Assembly (NCBI GenBank): GCA_023897205.1
Contig: JAHWDD010000003.1
Coordinates: 5,087,665-5,151,664 of the forward strand
Origin: Exophiala sp. HKRS030
Taxonomy: Eukaryota; Ascomycota; Eurotiomycetes; Chaetothyriales; Herpotrichiellaceae
Reading direction: 5' to 3'
DNA: 64,000 bases
The position numbers and the translations under genes are program-made. Shown here one piece after another: positions 1 to 12,688 of the stretch. The stretch's first letter is position 1; each line of letters starts with the position of its first letter. The notes under the pieces are model-generated. The model was not told the DNA's origin. It ran no database searches and was given only the letters and a program-made list of their open reading frames with translations.

Positions 1-422
1 CATGTGTAGCTTCAGGTAGGATGACGGCCATTGCGAGCATGACGGTATTTCCTTTTTGTTCTTATCAGCCTGGAGCGAGTGTCTTGGGGACATGAGATTG
101 CCAACTTGCCCGTCTGGTTAGATGCGAAACAGTGATAGTCTGGGAACGTGGTCACATCTTGAATGCCGGTGCAGAAGGTTACGATGAGGAGCTCGATTTC
201 AGCAAATAGGTCGACTCGGATGGGACTGGAGAGGTGCGTGCGCAGACGACTGAATTTCGAAGCCGACTGTTTCACCTGGATTTGTGTATTTGGGTGGCTA
301 TCGGACTGCTGTCCTTTCGCCTGCGCTAGATCATCAAGGTTTATCTTTTCGGAAATTGGAACATTGTCTTCTTCTGGTGTGACGACACTGACGACGACAG
401 TGTCAGGTGTCTCTGTGGCCAT
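1..422 (-). CDS. DUF1275 (YoaK-type) membrane protein, 5' part only
   Basis: The first 104 codons and part of a second exon are present; the rest lies beyond the left edge. Exon 1 is 422..110 and exon 2 begins at 51. The hydrophilic N-terminus (about 60 residues) is followed by the first membrane segment and the family hallmark FPDYHCFASNQTG, which continues after splicing as NTVMLAMAV. That continuity fixes the intron at 109..52 (58 nt) with donor GCAAGT and acceptor AAG, a GC-AG intron. Using the nearby GT instead destroys the conserved QTGN. The start is the ATG at 422; the open frame extends two codons further but only with a TTG. The family is a polytopic membrane protein of unknown substrate, common in fungi and bacteria. 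The neighbour at 1417-3180 is a transporter on the same strand, but nothing shows co-function. Confidence 0.85.
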
Positions 423-1416
423 GTTCAAGGGAATTTTGGTAGTGAGGGAATGTATTGAGACAAAGGAAACATGGGCGAAAAATCACTCACCACACGAAAA
501 AACGGCATCCGAAGGTCTTTAAAGCAAGGGCGGGCGAAAAGCTGGTGGTCAGTCGGGCACCATCGTGTCCGTGTCCACTTTGCGGTGTCTCGATCAAGAC
601 GCCGGACCCTCGGGGACTGGGGATGACGGCCTATATTACTGCCCAAATCAAGGGATCCGTGGAGAGCAGTATTTTTTTAGCCGACGAGCCGGAGCCCAGC
701 AACATACGAGGTACTCCGAACACCACCATCCATAACCCACCAATAAGTCCCTCCATCTGCAGCAAATTGGGACAGAATCAGGCAATTATTTCCATGTGGA
801 GTTTTGCAGCCGCCATGCTGCCCATAGTCCTTTGGTAATCAAGTCTTGAGAGTTCTTCTTCGTTAATCTTGTCTAGGCCGCATCTCGCGAATATTCAGAT
901 TAATATCATTTGAAGCAAAGGGACTCTTGCCATCGGACCACCAAATCCGTGCACGCTTTGGCACCGCTTCACCCACGCCGCGTATGGGTATGATCCGAGA
1001 ATGCCCGGCACACACGACAACACACTCCTTTCACATTCTAGCGACTTTCCTAAGGTATACTACGACCCACTGAGCTAATCAAATTGCAGCTATCAGTCAC
1101 GTTTCCAGCATTCTAACTTGACATCAAGCAATGCCTCCTGGGAGCTGTCGGAGCTGGAAAATCGACACTCGGATATCGGTGCCGAGATCCGAGACTTGAC
1201 TGCCTGGCTACACTTTTCCCGGTTCTCGCTCCAAGGCTCGTGTCATGGGGACGGCCAGTGTGGCAAGTGAGGGAAGGAAGAGTCTCTTGAAGATCTTGGC
1301 CCGACACGGAACAAATTATTAAACAAGTTCAAAAAGTCATTGCTGTATTCATTCGCGACAATCATTACGACAGACCAGATTCCTGCACTCATCTCACAAA
1401 GGCTGAATCAAATCAA
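423..1416. other. Intergenic, no supported gene
   Basis: It lies upstream of the DUF1275 gene and downstream of the MFS gene. Short open frames on both strands lack family signatures. One plus-strand frame around 1120-1280 contains a P-loop-like GAVGAGKST, but it is closed by a stop about 50 codons on and has no other conserved context. Confidence 0.6.
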
Positions 1417-3180
1417 TCAACCAGTAAACTTGCTTCGCGCTCTCAACTGCGCGCCAAAATGATAAAGGCCATGCATGCCGATGATTCCAATCACCGACAA
1501 TCCCACCACCAGCGACACCCCCTTCGAGATGCCGAGATTGACATACATTTGTCGTGAGAATTGTACAAACGCCGCTGCAGTCATGGACCTGGTGAAGTCA
1601 TTGGCAGCAAACAGCGAAGCGACGTAACGAGGGTACGCCAATGCGACATAGCACACTATGCTCTGGAACATCCAAAATGATGTAGCACAAAAGATGGCAA
1701 CGCCGACGGTCGGAGTGATCCAGTGGATGTCTTCACGAGCTGTCCAAGCAAAGATCAGCAGTCCGACGGGCAGACCCCAAGCGCCGACAAAGCCAGGCAG
1801 AAGCCACTGTTCTTGCTGTACTGGCTCGCCTTTCTGCTCGTGATACTTTTTGGCTCTTGGGATGAAGACCCGTCGAAGGTAAAGGTAATAGCACACGACG
1901 GCAAACATACAACCGACGACAATGTTGGTGAAGATCAGACCCATGGCTCCTAGGGACATCTTGTATGTGCCAAGATACACAAGAGGGAACGCCTCGAAGA
2001 AGGAATAGTAGGTGGCGTACACGAGAGCGCCGTACACACATGCATAGCCGATGGCCGGGTCCTTGACGCTGATCTCCAGGGGTCTGATCATGGCTTCTTT
2101 CAACGCAGCACCGAAAGGGGCAGATCTCATCTCGCAAGGTGCCAGGTACAAGTCATTGCCGGTCGCCTTTCGCAGCCGTTGTGCCCGGTGAAGTAAGATG
2201 GTGTTGGGATTTGTTTCCGGGAGAAAAGGTAGGAGAAGTAGAATGATGCCAGACATGATGACCGTCTCGTACAGCGGCCACCTCCAGTTGTTCATGACGG
2301 CGTAACCGCCCAGGAGAGGTCCGAAGCTACCAGAAGAAAGTCAGTGTGTGGTTTGTGGAGGAGGGGAGAAGGAAAGCTCACGCAGGTCCACAGTACATGG
2401 ATGCCACCCAGAACATGTATCCGTAGGGTGCGCCGTACATATCGTAGACGTCCTCGATCGAAGCAGCGCCGCTGGCTAGACAAGGACTCCCGAAGAAGCC
2501 TTGCAAGAATCGAAGGACGATCAATCCGGGGAAATTGCCGACAAAGCAAAGAGCGATCGACATGACGATGAAGATGGTGAAGGAGTAAAGGTAAGGTGGG
2601 TTTCTTCCGATGCTCGGAACTTCGCTGAGAGGTGAGAAGAACATGGGACCCATACCGTCTGATTGACATTAGCAGCCACCCAACCCAGCCAGAAACACGG
2701 ACACTTACAGCCAACGACGTACATGGACAGCCCGAGACTTGCCACGACAATGGACACATTGTATCTCTGCATGATGAACTCGACGTCGGGAGTGATGATG
2801 GAGGCGGTGAGGTAAACGACAAAGGTGTAAACATTGACGAGAGTCAACGTCCACGTCTTTTTCCTTTGGGGCCAATTGCGAGGATTGTCTTGATCGTTTT
2901 CTGCAAAGGTCACCACGATGGCGTCCGCAAGTTCCTTTCGGGATAACTTTTTGTTGTTTGTGATGATGTCGCTGCCCTCATCGGTTTTTGTGCCGACCCT
3001 GGCGGAGATTTTGGACAAGGTCTTTTCGAGATCATCACTGGACGACGATATCTCTTTGGCAATGGCTGGCATTTGTCGAGGTTCGAAGTTGGGAGCTTCC
3101 TCGGGCCATGAAAGGTATGATCTGAAGCCGATCAGGCGTAACAAATGTCCTGCAGGAGTGTCTCTGAGTGCTTGGGCCAT
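1417..3180 (-). CDS. MFS transporter, DHA1 type (polyamine/drug:H+ antiporter-like)
   Basis: Exons are 3180..2709, 2658..2382 and 2326..1417, giving 552 residues. The introns are 50 and 55 nt, both GT-AG, and they rejoin the conserved runs VVGYGMGPMFFSPLSE and GPAFGPLLGGYAVMNNWRWP. A cytosolic N-terminus of about 110 residues carries the PRNWPQRKK motif that precedes TM1 in fungal DHA1 proteins. About 12 membrane segments follow, with the family motif around NWRWP after TM5 and the loop FLPETNPNTILLHRAQRLRK. This is typical of fungal plasma-membrane exporters of polyamines, drugs or small metabolites (Tpo/Flu1 group). The substrate cannot be read from sequence. The start ATG at 3180 is the first in frame. 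Confidence 0.9.
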
Positions 3181-4496
3181 GTTGGAAAACTATATACCAA
3201 AAAACTTCACAGAAGAATTATGCTGGACAATTATGGTCTTGGTGGATTTGTCAGTTGCCATCCCCGGCAGTCAGTAGATATATATATTTCTTTTCCCTCT
3301 ACGTTATATTGCATATCTACCGCTCTGCAACCACGGCCCATGAGAGATGTCAAGCATAGGGGAGACGTAGCAAGGTGCAAGGCTGGCTGGCTGAATGAAT
3401 CAAGTTCCCAGTCATCGGCTGGACTGTAGCCACAATTTGGGACCTTGGCTTTTTCGTTCGATGTACGCGCCTTTCAGCACATGGTAAAATGGAGTACGGA
3501 ATGGCTAATGATTGAGAATATTGCGCTTGCCGCAGGCCTTTTTGTTGTCATTGAACATGGCATAGGTCGAGGCCCTTGACGAAGGGGGGTTCAAACGGTT
3601 ACTTGAATTGGAATGGTCAAAACTTGCCCTGAGATGGCCAAATAAATGCACGCTGATAATCCAATGCCGGCATAGCTTTGACAGCTGATGCGGCTGTCGT
3701 CAGTCAGTTGGACGGGCACGAATGACGAACGGGTCACCCAGTTGGCCTTTTCATCTCGCCCCTGATGAAAAGAGGAATGATTGATGTGTGCCGTGTGGTG
3801 GCTTTGATCAAGATAGGGCTGAGATCTAAGGGGTTGATGGGGGGGGGGTCTTGTTATTTTAGTATGCGGCGTCTTGTATCTTTTTCAAACGCCTTCCGAA
3901 TTCGGTCACTCGTCCCACCCGCCCGGGCGATGTGTGTCACGCACAAGGCCAAGACTGACCTCTGATAACTTCATCCAGGCCAAGTTTCTTCTGTTTCCCG
4001 CCTCCTGAGGCTGATGAAGGTGGGGAGGCAGTCTGGACGGTGAGCCCGATAATAGAAACTCTTCCTTATCCCGTCAGTCGAGTGGTGAGGCCTTCCGGCT
4101 TTCGACGCGTGCCAACGAGCACTCGAAGCATGAAGAGGGCTCACTTAACATTCAGGATCTTAGATCGTGACTGCCAATTTCTCAAACACAGAGATGTCTT
4201 CTCCACGCTGCTGTCAAGCTATACAATCCACCAGTTTAGAACAAGGCTGGCTTTTTCCATCCAACGATAATTCCAAGGCTTGTAGTTTGCAACCTTACTC
4301 TGATCGGAGTCAGAATGACTATCACTCCTGTACTCGTAATGGGAATTGTCAACCCTCCTGGGGTTCTGCTTCCGCACACGGGGGCCTCCTTCAATAACGA
4401 TTTATCGGTATGGCAAAAATTGGTGGCTTGCGCTGACCCACCAGCAATTCCTTGAGTGGACGCAAAATATGTCGATGTACAGAGGAAACTATAACA
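3181..4496. other. Intergenic, no supported gene
   Basis: It separates two minus-strand genes and contains the MFS promoter. It holds a run of ten G at about 3839-3848 and a TA-rich patch near 3280-3290. Short open frames (for example 3765-3965 and 4040-4270, plus) show no recognisable domain. Confidence 0.6.
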
Positions 4497-5821
4497 CTAC
4501 GACAACGAGGCGCGCCTCTTTTGAAGAAAGGTTTCCCAAGCCTCTAGAGCCGGGACCAGCTTCTCTGGTTGGAGCGTGAAATGGCACCTCACGAAACCCT
4601 TTAGTTCTGTTTGACGGTCTTCTCCAAAGCACAAACTACCTGGAGCCAACAGCAACCCTTCCTCATCCAAGAGGGCCTGACAAAACTCGACGTCGTCGAT
4701 CGGTTTTCCCTTCCATGAGAGTCTGATGAAGGCGGTCGCCGCCGCCGTCGGTTTCGTCCAAGACACCATGTCACTGTTCTTGTTGACAAAGGCTTCCAAC
4801 AACGGCAGGTTATCGTTGGCGTTACCCAAATGTTTCTTGAGGATGGCCGGACGACACCTCTCGCTCAAGGCCTCTGCGGCGATGACCTCGTCGATGTCAC
4901 TCGCGGAAGTGTAGGCGTAAAACCTCGTGTTGAGGAACCTGGCAAGTAGGTCCTTGGATTTTGTAACGATCCAACCTACCCTCACACCCGTCAAGCCGTA
5001 CGCCTTGCTCATGGATCCCGTCACGACGACCTTGGTGTAGTCATGTTCGACGAATGAAGGGGGGACTTCTTCTCCGCCGTGGTAGAGCGGTCGAAAGATC
5101 TCATCCACCATGACTACAATGTCGTGCTTGCTGGCGACGTCCAAGATTTGTTTTTGCATGTCGGCGTCCATGTAAGTACCGGTCGGGTTATTTGGGTTGT
5201 TGAGCACAATCATTTTCGTGTTTGGTCTGATCAAGGTTTTGAGCTGATTGATGTCCAACTTCCAATTGTCATTGACGTCCAAGTTCCAGGATGAAACTTG
5301 ACAGGGAAAACCTCTGGGTTGACCAGAGAGTTGTCCGTAGGTCGGAAACAGTGCAATGACATGGTCACCGCTAGTAAGAAGAGATGTGAACACGGTCGAG
5401 TTGGCCCCGGTCGTGCCCACCGCCGTCATGACTTGATCCGGCGATATACTTCCGTTGTACAAATTCGCGATCGCGGAGCGTACTTCCAGTCTTCCCAAGT
5501 GCAAGTTGCCGCCGAACTTCAGAGAGGTAATGGCGTCCAAGTTTTGGGCTGTCTTTTCGGGCTCGGAAGATAGCGAGATCAATTCCTTGATGGAAAGGTA
5601 TGGTGTAGCGCTACCTGCGAGAGCAAATTTGGCTTCATGGGCGCGACCTTCAACATACTATTGTGAATTGATTAATTGATGTAAATAAAATTAAAAAAAA
5701 TAAAACAAAATGCAAATGTATTATTACTCTGTAAGTGATGTGAAGATATGGTCATGTTGCAGAGAGAAGAGAGCGAGAGAGGACTTGCCTTGGGTAATTC
5801 AAATGTAGGTAGCAGAGCCAT
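4497..5821 (-). CDS. PLP-dependent aminotransferase, class I/II
   Basis: Exon 1 is 5821..5789 (11 codons) and exon 2 is 5657..4497, giving 397 residues. The intron 5788..5658 (131 nt) has donor GCAAGT and acceptor TAG; the splice joins FELPK to YVEGRAHEAKF, which matches the N-terminal helix of related aminotransferases, so it is a GC-AG intron. Fold-type I features are all present: NNPNNPTG in the middle, VDEIFRPL (Asp for the pyridine nitrogen), SMSKAYGLTGVRVGW with the Schiff-base lysine, and the substrate-carboxylate Arg in GFVRCHF near the C-terminus. It resembles fungal kynurenine-aminotransferase or capreomycidine-synthase-like annotations; the amino donor is unknown. It should be soluble and cytosolic. 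It sits alone next to a 2.7-kb gene-free region. Confidence 0.88.
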
Positions 5822-8549
5822 GGTTAGGAGATTTTGTATAGAATTGTCGGATTCGTCCTTGGGATTTTGTACTCGTATTTGTCTCTTCCTACCAAGAAAG
5901 GGCAGATTTATCACTCTGTATCAGTCTCGATCTTTATATGTACATCTAGAGTACTCTGTTACAGTTGGAGAAGGTGAGTATCAGTATTGACGTAGGTGTA
6001 GCGCGTATAGGTATGCAAGATCGCGCCCTTTGGATGTTGTTGTGTGTATCGGAGTTGCCAATGACATGCATTTCTGAGTCATCGACCACCTTTTTTTTCT
6101 TACCATCTCAACCTTCTTTTTGTTCTCGTTGCCTGAAATTCGGGGTGATGAGTTTAGTTCCGGCTCACAAACTACTACTACTACTACTACCACTATTACT
6201 ACTACTGTCAAGTTCCAATATCATTTACTCCCGTACTTGACGGGGTATTAGTTTTGTAAATAAGAGAAAACAGTGCTCTCGGTTAGATCCTCGTCTTGGG
6301 ATGACGGTTATCGTCGGCTTTACTCGCTCCGTGAGTTCTTTTGGTTCTGGTTCATCGTCACCACCATAGTACGGAGAAATTAAAGCACGGATACGATATT
6401 GGAGATTTGTGGTGACTCCATTAGACTTGGTCAGCGAATCTGGTGGATATGAGGTCCTTGATCGAAGTGAGGAATATCAAATTTTGGAGTTTATTAGAAT
6501 CCGTCCTTTTACTATACTGTACTTCTCACGTCCTACTCGTATTCGTATCTGGATATGACCATCAAGTTTTGTGCATCGGATCAACGACGACCGCGAGTAT
6601 TTTACCTTACTGTCCATGGTCACGCTGAGTAGGCTGTCCAAGTGGAAACCCCGAAATTACAAATGAATAATACGACGGAGGACACGATGAAGAATATTAC
6701 TGTTGGATGGCCGGAAACCGAAACCTCTAAACATAGATAGTGTATCAGCATTGGTCGGCACTATCTAGTACGGAGTATAGGATAGGTACTCCTCAGTTGA
6801 GGACGGACTGCGTCTCAGGGCAGCCCAATTATTATTGAGCAGCAGTCGCACGATTAATGAATTATACATTTCAAGCCTTGTAGAGCTGGCAAGATCCATG
6901 ACTAACACTAAACACTTATATAGTAGTCGAATAATAGCTGACCGACCCAGATGGTAACGTAACGGGTGGTAGTCACAAGGACATGAGCCATGTGTGATAT
7001 TACGGTAGAAGAGGACATCCAATTATTTATTCTGTCATAAGGTACAGATCTCCTGCCTCTTGGATTTCCTCACATAGCTAAAGTGGTCAAGGCTGGAGAG
7101 AAGGGAGCTCACCAGATTCAAGCCCGGGGGTCGTGTCGCGGACCGAGGAGTTCCGGATTGCTTACAGTGAAAACATTGTTCCTTCCAGGGTTTTTGTACT
7201 TGCGACTCCCAGGAACCATGACCATGTCAAGGCATTGATTGAACAGGAGCGCTTTAGGTCATTTGTAACTCAAGTCTAGATGTTGACGTGTAGCACCCGG
7301 AGAAATTGTCCAAAACGCTAGTCACCATCAGCAAGCGCATACCGGAGAAGAACGAAAGATATTTGAGCCGGGTATGTTATTATCCGCTGTACGCGGGAGT
7401 ACAGCTCTTCTCATTCTAAATGGACAAGGCATTGTCTCGCTGACATGTACCTTGTTGTGTACTGAGGCGCCACTTATTTAATCCCGGCTCGGTGGGGAAT
7501 CATCATGTCGGTGCAAAACCTTGAAGAGATTTATTATTCATGTCTTGTACGGAACGTCGTACTCCGTAAATAATGGGCCATTATTGTTGAAGCCCAAGCC
7601 GGGGCCAAAGTGTGGTATGAACGCGCAAAAGGCGGTTTTGATGTTGTTCATGAGTAAAACGTAGTTGATCCGCAGAAGCACGGAGTGTAGGCCTAGATGG
7701 TGGCAGGATTAAGGCTTCTAGGGATGCTATAAAAATATAACTCACGGGTGGTTACTATGCACATGAGAATCGCTCGCATGTTCACTATAATATATGCACA
7801 TCTACTCAGTACAAGGGGCATCCATGCGACTGTTACAACGGCTCTATCGGCTGATGAATTGTGCTTTGAAGAATATTCTCTACCACAATGGAAGATTGTC
7901 AGTCGCCGACGTCGGCAATTCAGCACCTTGATGGAATGGAAATGATCAGGAAAAGGATGACGACGAGCACGAGCCATATGAGAGGCTGGTCGCCACTGAC
8001 AAAGTTTCGTTGATCTCCATATCAGCCTCGGTTTGGGTCTAGCAAGGCTGCAACAAGGGCCGTCAAGCAGGGGGTTTTCGGCGAGTTAGATGCTGGACTA
8101 CGGATATGGCGGATACTTAACGCCTCCACCCACGGCAAAAAGCTTGATGAATTGCTTCTATGATCCTTCTCTTGCATGGCCGATCGTTTGCCGGTCCATC
8201 GAAACATCAAAACAACCCCACTCACAAGTCCCATGGATCACCTTGTTGGATGGCCGTGTTTCTGCGAGACTTTCACCGCGGTGCCCATTCTCGATGCAAC
8301 TTGTTGATCTGATTGACCGGGTACACATCCGCCCTGACGACTGAGGGTTGGCGACACACATCGCACCTCGAGGCTTCAACCCACCTCCTCTCCGGAGACA
8401 TGGGATATCCACTGGAGAAATACTCCAGAGGAGTTGTTTTGTGCTCAAAGTATAAAGACGGGACTTCCTCTCCATACTTGACACCCTCTCGATGAACTCT
8501 ATACGATCAGTCCTCGTGTGAGAGTACTACTGCCTGTTATAATCCCACC
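5822..8549. other. Long intergenic region, AT-rich, no supported gene
   Basis: At 2.7 kb this is the longest gap in the window, lying between divergent genes. It contains an ACT trinucleotide tract at 6171-6206, two perfect copies of TACGGAGTA or its reverse complement (6769-6777, 7560-7568) and a near match at 6370. Open frames here are short and lack domains. It could hold a noncoding RNA or long promoters, but nothing shows that directly. Confidence 0.55.
6171..6206 (+). repeat. (ACT)n microsatellite, imperfect
   Basis: About twelve ACT units with two interruptions. It is noncoding and 350 bp upstream of the aminotransferase start. Confidence 0.9.
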
Positions 8550-10388
8550 ATGGCCAACCCTGAAAAGCCTGGAGTCGACAACTCCACCACCCTCGCACAC
8601 CTCGAACATGACAAGATCGACAACGATACCTCGAAGCCTGTGACCGCCCGACAAATGTCCATGGCGTCCCGAAGGCTCAGCGAGGCGCAGGCCATGAAAC
8701 TCGCCGACGAAACCGCCATAGTCGACGACGAGATTGCTGAGTTCGAGGCTGCATTGGCCGAGAACCCCATCAAGAGCTCGTTCCTCAACCCTCAGATATC
8801 CTTCAACGACCCCCGTCACTTCACCTGGCTCCTCGTCGGCTTCGCCTCCATGGGTGGTATGCTCTCGGGTCTGGACCAGAGTGTCATCTCCGGCGCGCTG
8901 CTCTACATGCCCGACGATCTACACCTCAGCACCTCACAAGTCAGCTTGACCAGCTCGGCGGTGCCACTGGGCGCCATCGGCGGTGCTCTCATCCTAGGTC
9001 CGACCAACGAACTCGTCGGGAGGAAAATGGCCATCATCATCTCCCTCATTCTCTACACCATTGGCGGCGCTCTCGAGGCCGGAGCCATCAATTTCGGCAT
9101 GATCGTCGCCGCTCGTGTCATCCTGGGCATGGGCTTGGGCCTCGAAGGTGGTACCGTCCCCGTCTACGTCGCCGAGTCCGTCGAGAAAAAGTACCGTGGC
9201 AACCTGGTCAGTTTGTACCAGTTCATGATCGCCTTCGGTGAGGTCATAGGCTACGTGGTGGCCGCCATATTCGTCAACGTCCACTCTGGTGGGTGGCGAT
9301 ACATGCTCGGCTCATCGTTGGTTTTTAGCACAATCATGTTGGTCGGAATGATGTGGATGCCCGAGTCTCCCAGAATGTTGATGCACAAGGGCAAAACCCT
9401 CGAGGCTTTTGCCGTGTGGAAGCGCATCCGAGGTCTTGAAAGGGAAGAGGACCGCAAGGAATTCTTCATCATGCACCACGCTCTCGACCACGAAGCTAGA
9501 GAGGGCGACACAAAACGCAAGAGATTCGTCTGGCTCGACTTCTTTACCGTACCGCGCGCGAGACGATCGATCGTTTATGCAAACATTATGATCGCCCTGG
9601 GTCAATTGACGGGTATCAATGCCATCGTACGTTACTTGCTCTTTTCTGCTTGTCAATTTTTGCAGTCTCGGACAACACATACTGACGTGTCCCTTTCATA
9701 GATGTACTACATGAGTACCTTGATGTCACAAATCGGCTTCGACAAGAAACAGTCGGTCTTCATGTCACTCGTGGGGGGCGGGTCGTTGCTCCTCGGTACC
9801 ATCCCGGGCGTCTTGTTCATGGAAAAGTACGGCCGTCGATTCTGGGCCAACATGATGCTCCCGTGCTTCTTCGTCGGCCTGATCCTGGTGGGTGTCTCTT
9901 ACCAGACGCACACCTTGGTCGCCACCGAGGGCCTGTACCTGACGGGCATCATCCTGTACAATGGCTTCTTCGGCTCGTACGCCTGCCTGACGTGGGTCTT
10001 GCCGTCCGAGGTCTTCCCGACGTACCTGAGGTCCTACGGCATGGAGTCCACCGACGTCAACTTGTTCTTCTGCAGCTGGCTCGTCACCTACTTCTTCCTG
10101 GACATGCAGCGGGCCATGACCAAGACCGGGTTGACCCTCGGGTTCTACGGGGGGATCGCCGTGCTCGGGTGGATCTACCAGATCTTGTTCATGCCAGAAA
10201 CCAAGAACAAGACCCTCGAAGAGATTGACCTGATCTTCAGCCAACCCACGGGCGAGCTGGTCCGACAGAACCTCCGCAACACCACGAGGACCATGAGTGA
10301 TCTTGCCCATTTCAGGTTCGGAAAGGTCTTTTCCCCCGCCGAGGATAGTCATGCCGGTGAAGAACAAATCCACGACGTCAAGGTGTAA
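8550..10388 (+). CDS. MFS sugar/inositol-type transporter
   Basis: Exons are 8550..9626 and 9702..10388, giving 587 residues. The 75-nt intron has donor GTACGT and a branch ACTGAC. A cytosolic N-terminus of about 90 residues precedes the MFS core. Sugar-porter signatures are seen: GLDQSVISGALLYMPDD in TM1, the GRK loop after TM2, RVILGMGLGLEGGTVPVYVAE after TM4, MPESPRML before the central loop, GQLTGINAIMYYMSTL in TM7 (joined by the splice), and PETKNKTLEEID after TM12. It is a proton-coupled uptake carrier for a sugar, polyol or similar small molecule at the plasma membrane. It converges with the flavin monooxygenase (264 bp between stop codons). Co-location suggests substrate uptake for that pair, as inference. 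Confidence 0.9.
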
Positions 10389-10576
10389 CTAATCTACGGA
10401 CGATTCACACACCATGTACACACACCACGCTGATGAACTAAGAGCCGTTTTGGCCGGCAATTGAAGAAGCGGCCTTGTTTACACGATGCTTTACTTGCGA
10501 AGTAAAGAGCAAAGTTTACATACCTACACATAAGTCATGACGGGTGAATTGTAGATAAAGTAAAACACATCACAAC

Positions 10577-10585
10577 TACTCCGTA
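10577..10585 (-). other. TACGGAGTA 9-mer (as TACTCCGTA on +)
   Basis: One of four perfect copies in the window, all noncoding; this one lies between the convergent MFS and monooxygenase genes. Its role is unknown. Confidence 0.7.
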
Positions 10586-10652
10586 CGACTTCTGTACATA
10601 TATGTCTTGAGAGATTTCTTTTTTTTTTCTGTTTTCACAATCGATTTAATAA

Positions 10653-12196
10653 TCAGTTGACACCTCCAGTCGCAACGGCCTGAGGCAATGGCACCTCTGA
10701 CGCCACCGCTCCCACCTTTTCGCTGGTGGTGTTGGTGGTGGCGGCCGGTTTCTTGGAGTAGTACTGAGTGAAATCATGCATGAGTGCGTTTGCGCCGTTT
10801 TGCATCTCCTTTGCGAATTCCAGATCCGTCTCTGCGCGTTTCAACATCTGAAGGAACTGATCTTTTTCCATGGCGGTGTCGGGGTCCTGGTCGAACAACC
10901 TCAAGATGTTGTCACTCGAGATCGGGTTGATGATTTCATTGTACTTTTTCATCCGGATCTCCGAGTACTTGTCCAGGATAGAGTCGTCGGCCAAACCGTC
11001 GTAAATGCCCACGAGACAATCATAAAGACCACCAATGTCGACGATCCCACCCGTCAGACCCATACCGCCGAATGGGTTACATACTGATTGGATGAGGTCA
11101 GCGCAGATACCAAGACGTGAAGGAAAAGGGCCACGGGAGAGAAAGAGAGAGGTGTCGAGGGAGAGAAAGAAAAGTAAAACCTTACAATGAGCAGCATCAG
11201 CAGCCAAACAAAATCTCCCAACTCTCATCTTGGGAGCCAATCTCTGATGAATCTTGTAGGGGCTGAAGTTGACGACGTTGTATTGATCGGGTTCCGGATG
11301 ACCGGGCAAAAAGGTCTTGAATTTCATCGGTAGACGTTCACGAAGTTGTTCGGTGGTGAGGCCCGGCTTTTCACCATAAGTAATACGCCATAACCCGTCC
11401 GTGCCGATACGTGCGGCCATGAAGAAGTGTTCGGGGTGAATGATGAAGTTGGAATCTAGCCATTTGTACGGTTCAAAGTCGTAGTATGTCTGTTGTTGTG
11501 CCCACAAGATGAATTGTTAGTCATGACACGAGACCACACGATAGGCGGTAATATAGGCGTGGGTAAATAATAACATCAAGGGGGGTGTGTTTTGACTGGT
11601 GAGTCAGTTTTTCTTACATTCGTAGCGACAATTTGATTCTCCCACGTCTTGCCGGGGAATTCCCAGTCTCCAAACAAGGACCGTCGGACTTGACTGTTGG
11701 CGCCGTCACAGCCGACGATGTACTTCGCCTCGAGTTTTTTGGGACCTTCGGGGGTCTCGACGTTGACCCAGGCCTTGTCGTCGTCCTGGCCCAGGGAGAC
11801 GACCTTGTAACCCCAGTTGACGGTGGCGGAAGGTTGTCGTTGGAGGTGGTCGTAGATGATCTTGCCCAGTTTGTTGAGGGGCAGGCAGACCATGCGGTCT
11901 GGGTAGTCTCCCATGACATTCATGTCGACCCCCGTGAGGTACGTGCCGTCGATTTTCCTCCAGCAGACCGAGTTGGGGAGGAATCCTTGCTCGCGCATCT
12001 CCCCCACCACGCCGGCGCGGTTGAGTTCGTGCATCGCCGGAGGGCCGTAGTGAGTCGCCCTCGGGTTCCTGTCGAGTTCGTAGGTCAGGTCGACCAGTTG
12101 GACGGGGATACCTCGTTTGGCCAACAACAGACCCAACAGGAGTCCCGATGGGCCGGCCCCTACGATGATGACCCACGGTTTAGGGTCGGACGACAT
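10653..12196 (-). CDS. Class A FAD-dependent monooxygenase (aromatic hydroxylase family)
   Basis: Exons are 12196..11618, 11489..11186 and 11083..10653, giving 437 residues. The introns are 128 and 102 nt, GT-AG; the second splice rebuilds DAAHLCNPFGGMGLTGG. There is a Rossmann dinucleotide motif GAGPSGLLLG at residues 12-21, the DG motif GCDGANSQVRR near 170, and the C-terminal FAD motif LAADAAHLCNPFGG. The usual GD of that last motif is AD here, an Ala for the common Gly. The family uses NAD(P)H and O2 to hydroxylate phenolic or related rings. It is shorter than phenol 2-monooxygenase because the thioredoxin-like C-terminal domain is missing, replaced by about 50 Thr/Ala/Val-rich residues. 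The NmrA-like gene follows upstream on the same strand (492 bp). The substrate is unknown. Confidence 0.88.
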
Positions 12197-12688
12197 GGTT
12201 GCGTCTTCTTGCAGGTATGCTTGTCGGGGAAAAAAGTACTTGTCAGAGAGAAAAAGAGGAACGAGAGCCTAAGAGATTCCGTTTGTTTATGGACGAGCAA
12301 TCAATAGACTCTTATATCGTTTCTAGGAAAGAATCAAACCACTAACAACGGAGTAAAATGGTCGGCAAGTCATTCATCATCATCATCATCATTATTACCT
12401 ACTGTGACCATTCCTCTGGGAGAGAGAGAGAGCAACAACTGATCTGGAGAAACAATGTGGGGTATTTGGGATTAAAAGTGGTAATGATGGGGTTCTTCCT
12501 TTGGGGAAAGCAGGTCACACAGACACACAGCCAACGAAATACGGTCCGGTACCTGTGGGAGGTACGAGTGCACGTACTGTCGATAGAGGTGCCCTAAATA
12601 CCTACTGCATTTGGTATTTAGACAATAATGGAAGTTGGTGGCTCATAATTCCGGATGCTAAAAGTATCATATGATGGTCCTGTATCGT
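12197..12688. other. Intergenic with microsatellites
   Basis: The gap lies between two minus-strand genes. It contains an ATC tract near 12374-12393, a GA tract near 12418-12432 and an ACGGAGTA at 12348-12355. No gene is seen. Confidence 0.65.

Noticed and set aside
1120..1280. P-loop-like GAVGAGKST in a short plus-strand frame
   Set aside because: The frame is only about 50 codons between stops with no other NTPase motifs; such a match is expected by chance at this scale.
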